Origin: Spirochaetaceae bacterium UBA6243
Lineage (GTDB): Bacteria > Spirochaetota > Spirochaetia > Treponematales > Rectinemataceae
Assembly (NCBI GenBank): GCA_002441395.1
Contig: DJVZ01000018.1
Span: 1 to 29,338 of the forward strand
Length of the DNA stretch: 29,338 bases
Reading direction: 5' to 3'
Shown piece by piece: positions 23,879 to 29,338 of the stretch; position 1 is the stretch's first letter; each line of letters starts with the position of its first letter. The position numbers and the translations under genes were made by a program. Under the pieces are notes generated by a model. It saw only the letters and a list, made by a program, of their open reading frames with translations. It searched no databases and had not been told where the DNA came from.

Positions 23879-23912
23879 CTCTAGCCTCCTTTTAAAAAAT
23901 TATATTGACCTG

Positions 23913-23938
23913 TAGCACCGACCGACGGTCGGGTGCTA
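23913..23938 (-). promoter_or_regulatory. Intercistronic hairpin between gsiA and gsiB
   Basis: TAGCACC (23913-23919) pairs with GGTGCTA (23932-23938), and the inner GACC pairs with GGTC, giving an 11-bp stem with one bulged base and a 3-nt loop. It lies just ahead of the gsiB ribosome site, inside the transcript. No T-run, so it may be a processing or stabilising element that raises gsiB expression. Confidence 0.5.
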
Positions 23939-23952
23939 GAAGCTCATTGTTG

Positions 23953-25809
23953 TCATGCCGATGCGATGAAATGCCCCGGCTCGATTTCAACGTACTCAAT
24001 TTTTGGAATCGCGTCGCTTACTCTGTGAATCGTACTGGGAATTTCCCCGCTCAACATGCCAAAATTCGACCTGTGGGAGGGATCGGGCACGGGAATCGCC
24101 GAAAGCAATTTTTTCGTGTAGGAGTGCGAAGGATTTTCGAACACTTGCATGCGGCTCCCCGATTCGACGACCTGGCCAAGGTACATCACCATGACCCTGT
24201 TGCTTACCCGTTCGATGACCGCCATATTATGCGAAATAAAGAGATACGAAAGCTTGAACTCCTTCTGCAGCTCGAGCATGAGGTTGAGTACCGTCGCCTG
24301 GATCGACACGTCGAGCGAGGAGACCGCTTCGTCGGCGATGATGATTTTAGGCTGAGTGGCGAGCGCACGTGCGATCGCGATACGCTGGCGCTGTCCGCCC
24401 GAAAATTCGTGCGGATAGCGGTCTTTATGCGCCCGGGGAATGCCTACGCAGTCGAGCAGATACTCGACGCGCTTTTTGCGCTCTTCGGCGGTGCCGATGT
24501 TGTGGATGATGAGAGGCTCTTCGATGGCGGCGCCGATCCGGATGCGCGGATTGAGCGACGCGTAGGGGTCCTGGAAGACGAACTGGATATCTCTGCGATA
24601 GTGTTTCAGCTGCGATTCTGACAAAGCCAAGATATCCTGGCCTTTGTAGAGCACTTTGCCTTCCGCGGGGACCAATTTTAAAATCGCATATCCCGTTGTC
24701 GATTTTCCACACCCCGATTCCCCGACAATGCCGAGGGTCTCGCCTTCATAGACGTCGAAATTGACGTTTTGCACCGCGCGCACGACATGGGTGGTGCGCC
24801 CGAAGAATGTCTTTTCGGCGACAAAATGCGTCGTGAGATTGCGCGCCTGCAAGAGCGGTTGTTTTGTGTAATCGGCGGTGTCGATGGTTTTCTCTTCGGG
24901 CGGGGCATCATCCGCCTTGCGGCTGAGTTCCTTGGACATTTCGAGCACGGGCAGGGTCGCGGGGAAGGAGCGCCCTCTCATCGAGCCGAGTTTCGGTACG
25001 GCTTTCAGCAGCGCCCGCGTATATGGGTGCGAAGGAGTCGAGAATATCGTATTCACGTCATTTTCTTCGACGAGTTCGCCTTTGTACATGACCACCACTC
25101 GGTCCGCGATCTCGGCCACAACCCCCATGTCGTGCGTGATAAAAACGACCGAAATATGAAGTTTGTTCTGGAGTGACTTTATCAGCGCGAGTATTTGGGC
25201 CTGAATCGTCACATCGAGCGCTGTCGTCGGTTCGTCCGCGATCAGGATTTGAGGATTGCTCGCAAGCGCCATCGCGATCATGACGCGCTGGCGCATGCCT
25301 CCCGAAAGCTGGAAGGGATAATCGTTTACGCGCCGGGATTTGTCGGGAAATCGCACCAGCTCCAGCAGCTCCATGACTTTCTGCATGGCCTGTGCCTTAG
25401 GGATGCGCTGGTGCACCAGAATTGCTTCGAGCAGTTGATTGCCAATGGTGAACACGGGGTTGAGCGAGGTCATTGGCTCCTGAAAGATCATGGAAAGATC
25501 GGTGCCTCTGATCGCGGTCGCGTCCTTGTGACTGATATTCGTGATATCGATAATTTGATTGTTGCGTTTTCTAAGCAGAATTTGGCCGGAATCGGTGCGC
25601 ACATTGCCGAGCAGCCGCATGACGCGGCGCATTGTGACGGTCTTTCCCGAGCCGGATTCTCCGACAATCGCGAGGGTTTCGCCTTTTTTTACCGAAAAGG
25701 ATATATTGTGCAAGACCTGAGTATACCCATAGTATCCGGGGAAGCTGAGCGACAAGTCTTTTATTGCGAGAAGTTCGTCATCACGCATGCGTAGGTTTGT
25801 CGCTGTCAT
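23953..25809 (-). CDS. gsiA: Glutathione/peptide ABC transporter ATP-binding protein GsiA (fused DppD-DppF type)
   Basis: A 618-residue protein with two full ABC ATPase domains (E. coli GsiA is about 623). Domain 1: Walker A GESGSGKT (50-57), Q-loop near 110, signature LSGGMRQR (168-175), Walker B ILIADEP (188-194). Domain 2: Walker A GESGCGKST (363-371), Q-loop FQDPYASLNP, signature FSGGQRQR (469-476), Walker B IIIADEA. As in GsiA, both domains lack the cysteine-rich tail found in stand-alone DppD and DppF, and the C-terminus runs LSGEIPSTIH to EPGHFIA. Start codon 25809 overlaps the iadA stop by 4 bp. It energises uptake through GsiC and GsiD. Confidence 0.94.
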   Translation of the reverse strand: MTATNLRMRDDELLAIKDLSLSFPGYYGYTQVLHNISFSVKKGETLAIVGESGSGKTVTMRRVMRLLGNVRTDSGQILLRKRNNQIIDITNISHKDATAIRGTDLSMIFQEPMTSLNPVFTIGNQLLEAILVHQRIPKAQAMQKVMELLELVRFPDKSRRVNDYPFQLSGGMRQRVMIAMALASNPQILIADEPTTALDVTIQAQILALIKSLQNKLHISVVFITHDMGVVAEIADRVVVMYKGELVEENDVNTIFSTPSHPYTRALLKAVPKLGSMRGRSFPATLPVLEMSKELSRKADDAPPEEKTIDTADYTKQPLLQARNLTTHFVAEKTFFGRTTHVVRAVQNVNFDVYEGETLGIVGESGCGKSTTGYAILKLVPAEGKVLYKGQDILALSESQLKHYRRDIQFVFQDPYASLNPRIRIGAAIEEPLIIHNIGTAEERKKRVEYLLDCVGIPRAHKDRYPHEFSGGQRQRIAIARALATQPKIIIADEAVSSLDVSIQATVLNLMLELQKEFKLSYLFISHNMAVIERVSNRVMVMYLGQVVESGSRMQVFENPSHSYTKKLLSAIPVPDPSHRSNFGMLSGEIPSTIHRVSDAIPKIEYVEIEPGHFIASA

Positions 25810-26981
25810 GCCTCAAAATATCCTTTTTTGACGGCTTCTTTGTTCTTGATCGCAATTGCACCGCGCGCAACGACATCGCGGATTGAGAATGAGGCCGGAT
25901 CGATGACGACAAGATCGGCGTCCATGCTGACACGGAGAGATCCTTTTCTTGTCTCGAGACCATAGATGCGTGCGGGAGTCGTCGTCAAAGGCCGCAATGC
26001 TTCTTCTAACGGAATGTGTTTCTTGTTGACCAGAAGGTTGAGCTCAAACATCAACGAAGAAGGTGTGCCCACACCCATTCCGACAGTACGGCTGTGATCC
26101 TGATTCCATATTGGCATTGAACCACCCGCATCCGTGCTGAAGGACACATGATCAAAGAGACCATTGTCCCGTGCGATGCAGGCAAAATCGGCTGCGGTCA
26201 GGCGAGGAGAGTCCGGTTCGGGCAATTCCTGGTGGCAGGTGGCATCGACCACACATCCTTTTTCGGCGAGCGCGAGCGCCTGATCGGAAAGTTTTCCGCT
26301 TTTCCGGTTGATGTGGGTAGGCACAAAAATGCTTGGGCGTATTTCGAATTTCTCGACGATTTCAAAAATGAGATCGAGAGCCTGGGTTCTGATACCTGTG
26401 TGCACGGTGATGATTCCTGGCTTATTGGCCACAAGCGCAGCGACCTGCACATCGGACGCGAGGGATGCCAGATCCTTTGCGTCGATATGTGGTCCTCTCG
26501 AATCGGCGAGCGCAAGTTTTACCCCTATTACTGGCTGAAGGAACACCATGTCCCGGGCGACGGAGCCCGTGATTGTGGGCGATGGATACCAATAGGCGCC
26601 GGTGAGCATGAAGGCGGTCATGCCTTCGGCATTGAAGGCTTGGGTTTTCGCATAGAGATTCTCGACCGAGCGGGTGAGAGAATCGGTGCCGAGCAGGCCG
26701 ACCGCCGTCGTGACGCCGTTTCGGAAGTTCATTGACACCGTGAGCTCGGGCACACGGGTCTGAAAACCTCCCTCTCCGCCTCCGCCCGTAAAATGCTGGT
26801 GCCCGTCGATAAAACCAGGAACGATCACCATACCCGATGCGTCGAGTTCGTCGATATCCCCGGGAAGAAAGGCCGGATCGATATAAGGTTCCATGGCGAG
26901 AATCTTCTCGCCGCCAATAAGAATATCCATTTTCCCAAGAGGCGCTGGTGCAAATATTTCAGCATTCTTGATTACAAGCAT
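25806..26981 (-). CDS. iadA: Isoaspartyl (beta-aspartyl) dipeptidase
   Basis: A 391-residue amidohydrolase-superfamily metallopeptidase that hydrolyses beta-aspartyl dipeptides arising from protein damage or peptide uptake. All ligands of the binuclear zinc site are visible: H61 and H63 (GHQHFTG), the lysine to be carboxylated K155 (GVKLALADSRG), H194 (VHTG), H223 (PTHINR) and D284 (STDAGGS). The substrate-binding E70 in GGGGEGGFQTR is also present. Spacings follow E. coli IadA with an offset of 7. ATG 26981 has AAGGA upstream, 28 nt after the RpiR gene. It sits first before gsiABCD, the place taken by iaaA in E. coli, and would process peptides that the importer delivers. Confidence 0.93.
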   Translation of the reverse strand: MLVIKNAEIFAPAPLGKMDILIGGEKILAMEPYIDPAFLPGDIDELDASGMVIVPGFIDGHQHFTGGGGEGGFQTRVPELTVSMNFRNGVTTAVGLLGTDSLTRSVENLYAKTQAFNAEGMTAFMLTGAYWYPSPTITGSVARDMVFLQPVIGVKLALADSRGPHIDAKDLASLASDVQVAALVANKPGIITVHTGIRTQALDLIFEIVEKFEIRPSIFVPTHINRKSGKLSDQALALAEKGCVVDATCHQELPEPDSPRLTAADFACIARDNGLFDHVSFSTDAGGSMPIWNQDHSRTVGMGVGTPSSLMFELNLLVNKKHIPLEEALRPLTTTPARIYGLETRKGSLRVSMDADLVVIDPASFSIRDVVARGAIAIKNKEAVKKGYFEA

Positions 26982-27009
26982 GTTTCCACATCCTTTATTG
27001 ATGAAGCTT

Positions 27010-27879
27010 TCATTGTGTTTCCTCTCTATTACTGATTATGCTATAGCCCAGCTTTTGCATTTCGAGGCCGTTGCGGATATTATCCCCGCCGTGGTCACCG
27101 GAAAGAAGCAGCATGTGGATAAACACCTGAATTGTGGAAACGAGGCCGACGAAGGAATTCGACATAAGCAGCGAATTGGTTGAGCATTTTACTGTGACAT
27201 CTGCATGGGAATATACCGGACAGCTGGCAGAATCGGTGAAGAGGCAAAGGTATCCTCCGCGTCCCTTTGTCACATCCGCGACGTGTCGGACTTCGGCGGA
27301 ATATGGTGGAAATGTCATGAGAAACATGATGTCTTCGTGGCCAAAGCTTTTCAGCAGAGGAGAATAATCAGAGACAGAACCGGTAATCACGAACACATCC
27401 TTTTCCTGGCTTGCAAGGAAAGTCGTCTGCAGGATGTGGGCGAAATGGCGCGAGATGCCAAAACCCGCTATGAAAATTCTGCGGGCGTTTTTTACGGCAT
27501 GAATCATTGTTTCCATATCTGTGAGCTTTAAATTGTTCAAGGTGATGCGCAAATTGTTGCATTCGTTTTGAATGAGCCTCTGAAGCTGTTTTTCTTCGGG
27601 GAGGGAGCCGAGTTTCGACAAGCTCACTTTTTCGTAGGGTTGAAGACGATGCTGAATTTCTTCCTGAAGCTCTTTCTTGAAGCTTTGATAACCAGAATAC
27701 CCCAGGCTCTTGGCAAATCTGACAAGGGTAGCAGTGCTCGTGCCAAGCGCATCAGAGAGGGTATAAATGGAAGTAAAAGCGACCTTATTGTCATGATCGA
27801 GGATAAATGAACCAATTTTCTGGAAGTTGGGATTCATGTGAGGAAGGGTTTCTTTGATTTTGGTTGAAACCAGTGGCAT
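27010..27879 (-). CDS. MurR/RpiR-family transcriptional regulator
   Basis: A 289-residue regulator. Residues 1-77 are the RpiR helix-turn-helix (IGSFILDHDNKVAFTSIYTLSDALGTSTATLVRFAKSLGYSGYQSFKKEL). Residues about 115-250 are a SIS domain (ARRIFIAGFGISRHFAHIL; DIMFLMTFPPYSAEV), which in relatives binds a phosphosugar. First gene of the operon with iadA and gsiABCD, behind a good promoter, so it most likely controls their expression. A sugar-phosphate-type sensor heading a peptide-uptake operon is notable, although RpiR proteins next to peptide or amino-acid genes occur. It could be an activator or a repressor; the sequence does not say. Confidence 0.92.
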   Translation of the reverse strand: MPLVSTKIKETLPHMNPNFQKIGSFILDHDNKVAFTSIYTLSDALGTSTATLVRFAKSLGYSGYQSFKKELQEEIQHRLQPYEKVSLSKLGSLPEEKQLQRLIQNECNNLRITLNNLKLTDMETMIHAVKNARRIFIAGFGISRHFAHILQTTFLASQEKDVFVITGSVSDYSPLLKSFGHEDIMFLMTFPPYSAEVRHVADVTKGRGGYLCLFTDSASCPVYSHADVTVKCSTNSLLMSNSFVGLVSTIQVFIHMLLLSGDHGGDNIRNGLEMQKLGYSIISNREETQ

Positions 27880-27945
27880 AGTATCTCCTCTTTAGCAGAC
27901 CACAAAACAGAGTAATATTGAAAGTGGCAAAATATTTGTTTCATC

Positions 27946-27974
27946 ATTATTATGTAGCAAAACTTTAGTGTCAA
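27946..27974 (-). promoter_or_regulatory. Promoter of the rpiR-iadA-gsi operon
   Basis: On the minus strand: a perfect TTGACA (27969-27974), a 17-nt spacer and AATAAT (27946-27951, 5 of 6 matches), about 65 nt before the regulator ATG at 27879. The surrounding 27880-28006 is AT-rich and non-coding. Confidence 0.65.
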
Positions 27975-28006
27975 GCATAAAAATAAAAATTTTGTGAAAT
28001 ATTTAT

Positions 28007-28279
28007 TCAGTATAGAGGCTTGTGAGTGATGCTGGTATCAATGCGCAGGCGGCTCTGGAAGTGGTCGGATGTTCCGGTGACTTCGAAATAGGCGCGGCCA
28101 TCTCGCATAATCTTGCGCGATTCCTGAACGATTTCCTGCGAGGTCCCGCCAGAGCGTTCGATGTAGACGAGCCGCTCTCTGTCGGCAATGCCGGGATTGA
28201 CAAGTATCACCTGGCCGAAGAGATCAAGAGGCAGAAACAGTAACATCGATATTACAAACATGAATCGCGACTTTTTCAT
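28007..28279 (-). CDS. Small exported protein, possibly a truncated gene remnant
   Basis: A 90-residue open frame. From ATG 28279 it gives MKKSRFMFV followed by a hydrophobic run and LDLFGQ, a convincing Sec signal peptide of about 23 residues. The remainder (DRERLVYIERSGG, GRAYFEVTGTSDHFQSRLRID) looks like the beta-rich start of a larger envelope protein, and it stops abruptly after KPLY just before the rpiR promoter. No Shine-Dalgarno sequence is visible at 28279 or at the longer in-frame ATG 28345. I do not recognise the family. Either a genuine small periplasmic protein or the 5' fragment of a gene cut off by a past deletion. Confidence 0.5.
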   Translation of the reverse strand: MKKSRFMFVISMLLFLPLDLFGQVILVNPGIADRERLVYIERSGGTSQEIVQESRKIMRDGRAYFEVTGTSDHFQSRLRIDTSITHKPLY

Positions 28280-28359
28280 AATTGAAATATTGCATGTCGA
28301 AGCGAGTGCCGTAAAGGGCTTGCACGGTCCAGATATGGTGCGCATGTAAGGTATTGCGC

Positions 28360-28365
28360 TATAAT
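28360..28365 (+). promoter_or_regulatory. -10 element of a possible leaderless promoter for the amidase gene
   Basis: A perfect TATAAT whose last base is 7 nt before the amidase ATG (28373), so transcription would start at or next to the start codon. No convincing -35 at 16-18 nt and no ribosome site in between. Confidence 0.4.
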
Positions 28366-28372
28366 CCGCCCC

Positions 28373-29338
28373 ATGGAAACCGGCGAATTAGATGAATTTA
28401 CTGTTGAGGCCTTGCAGAAGGCGATGGAAGCAGGCGAGCTCAGCGCGACGGACATTGTAGAGTATTATCTGCAGCAAATTGAGGCAGTAGATCGTGGAGG
28501 TCCAGAGCTCCGGTCGGTATTGTACGTAAATCCGGATGCGCGGGTGATCGCGAAAGGTCTCGACGAGGAACGGCATGCCGGCGCGGTGCGAGGGCCACTC
28601 CACGGCATCCCCCTGCTGTTAAAGGCGAATATCAATACGGCGGACACAATGCCGACGCCGGCGGGCTCCTTGGCCCTGCATGGCTTTATTGCCCCGGAAG
28701 ACGCGCCGCTTGTCGCGCGGCTGCGCAGCGCCGGCGCGGTGATTCTCGGCAAGACGAACCTGAGCGAGTGGGCGAATTTCAGAAGCACACATTCGAGCTC
28801 AGGCTGGAGCAGCGAAGGCGGTCAGACCAGGAATCCCTATGTGCTCGACCGGAATCCGAGCGGTTCCAGTTCCGGGTCGGCGGTCGCGGTGGCGGCAAAT
28901 CTGTGCGCGGCTGCGGTGGGCACGGAGACGGACGGCTCGATTATATCTCCCTCCGCGATCAGTGGCATCGCGGGGATCAAGCCGACGCGCGGGATAGTCG
29001 ACGCCGAGGGAATCATCCCGATTTCGCACACGCAGGACACGGCGGGCCCCATGGCGCGAACGCTTCGGGACGCGGTTCTTTTGCTCGATGCGATGTCGGG
29101 GCAGTGGTATTCCGAAGAATTTGCGCAGGTCCAATGGATCGACAGGGATCGTCCTCTTGAAGGAATGCGCCTCGGATTCGCGGAGAAACTCTCGAATTTT
29201 CATCCCCAGGTCGATCAGGCGATGAAGACTTCTGTTTCTGTACTCACGGACCTTGGAGCCGAAATCATGCCCATCGATATCGAAACAAATGAAGAGGTGC
29301 GGAACGCAGAGTACCAGGTTATGCTGTATGAGTTTAAG
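28373..29338 (+). CDS. Amidase-signature hydrolase (GatA/peptide amidase family), 3' end beyond the window
   Basis: The first 322 codons of an amidase-signature protein, open to the window edge; relatives have about 470-520 residues. The Ser-Ser-Lys triad is visible: K84 in PLLLKANINTAD, the cis-Ser within GSSSGS (164-169), and the nucleophile S189 in GTETDGSI. GTETDGS is more typical of peptide or secondary amidases than of GatA itself, which has G-S-D-T-G-G-S. It hydrolyses an amide bond, probably of a peptide amide or small amide. There is no signal peptide. It is divergent from the small exported gene. Start ATG 28373 lacks a ribosome site but lies just behind a perfect -10 hexamer. The GC content is high compared with the sugar operon. 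Confidence 0.88.
   Translation, partial: METGELDEFTVEALQKAMEAGELSATDIVEYYLQQIEAVDRGGPELRSVLYVNPDARVIAKGLDEERHAGAVRGPLHGIPLLLKANINTADTMPTPAGSLALHGFIAPEDAPLVARLRSAGAVILGKTNLSEWANFRSTHSSSGWSSEGGQTRNPYVLDRNPSGSSSGSAVAVAANLCAAAVGTETDGSIISPSAISGIAGIKPTRGIVDAEGIIPISHTQDTAGPMARTLRDAVLLLDAMSGQWYSEEFAQVQWIDRDRPLEGMRLGFAEKLSNFHPQVDQAMKTSVSVLTDLGAEIMPIDIETNEEVRNAEYQVMLYEFK

Noticed and set aside
23953..25809. Loss of the cysteine-rich C-terminal region of oligopeptide ATPases in both halves of the fused ATPase
   Set aside because: E. coli GsiA, as I recall its sequence, lacks it in the same way, so this is a family feature and supports the GsiA assignment.
28768..29203. Open frames on both strands at the window end
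   Set aside because: They lie inside the amidase gene, whose own frame shows the complete catalytic triad; they are products of its high GC content.
1..29338. tRNA or rRNA genes, CRISPR arrays, insertion sequences, prophage or attachment sites
   Set aside because: No cloverleaf or rRNA segments, no regularly spaced repeats, no transposase or integrase frames and no terminal repeats were seen in a full read of both strands.

Overview
The window reads as a bacterial chromosome segment of medium GC that is almost fully coding. Substrate-binding proteins carry ordinary Sec signal peptides without a lipobox cysteine, strong AAGGAGG-type ribosome sites precede many starts, and ribose-type and oligopeptide-type ABC importers are present. 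This points to a diderm heterotroph living on sugars and peptides. The style of the exported proteins makes me think of a free-living or gut spirochaete (Spirochaetota), but no rRNA or other taxonomic marker is present, so that is a weak guess.

Layout. 1-1771: an NAD(P)-binding epimerase-like protein, a run of three hairpins and a GNAT acetyltransferase. 1768-3363 (-): an FGGY sugar kinase whose stop overlaps that of the acetyltransferase. 3497-5221 (+): a CPA2-type cation/proton antiporter with C-terminal CBS domains. 5248-6989 (-): a ketose 3-epimerase and a GntR/HutC-type regulator. 6990-7320: a divergent AT-rich control region with two nearly identical 18-bp operator candidates and promoters in both directions. 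7321-19651 (+): one long sugar-catabolic operon of thirteen genes, closed by a strong bidirectional terminator at 19670-19716. 19751-20440 (-): an exported TPR-like protein. 20561-27879 (-): an RpiR regulator, isoaspartyl dipeptidase and glutathione/peptide importer operon (rpiR-iadA-gsiABCD). 28007-28279 (-): a small exported protein, possibly a gene remnant. 28373-end (+): the 5' part of an amidase-signature enzyme.

The sugar operon encodes a ribose-type ABC importer, an FGGY kinase, a PfkB kinase, an RbsD-type mutarotase, a shikimate-dehydrogenase-like oxidoreductase, an archaeal-type (cupin) phosphoglucose isomerase, a 2-hydroxyacid dehydrogenase, a UlaG-like metallo-hydrolase, a KDPG-type aldolase, an aldo/keto reductase and deoxyribose-phosphate aldolase. 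With the divergent ketose 3-epimerase this is a self-contained set: import, ring isomerisation, epimerisation, phosphorylation, redox steps, and two different C-C cleavages that would give pyruvate, acetaldehyde and glyceraldehyde 3-phosphate. I know of no described pathway with exactly this set. It is the best candidate here for an undescribed system, and its substrate cannot be read from the sequence.

The gsi operon has the order of the E. coli iaaA-gsiABCD operon, but the Ntn-type isoaspartyl peptidase is replaced by the unrelated metallo-enzyme IadA and an RpiR regulator is added. Base composition shifts sharply along the window: AT-rich from about 6.2 to 15 kb, GC-rich from 16.6 to 16.9 kb and across the gsi operon. 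This suggests that the sugar operon was assembled from parts of different origin.
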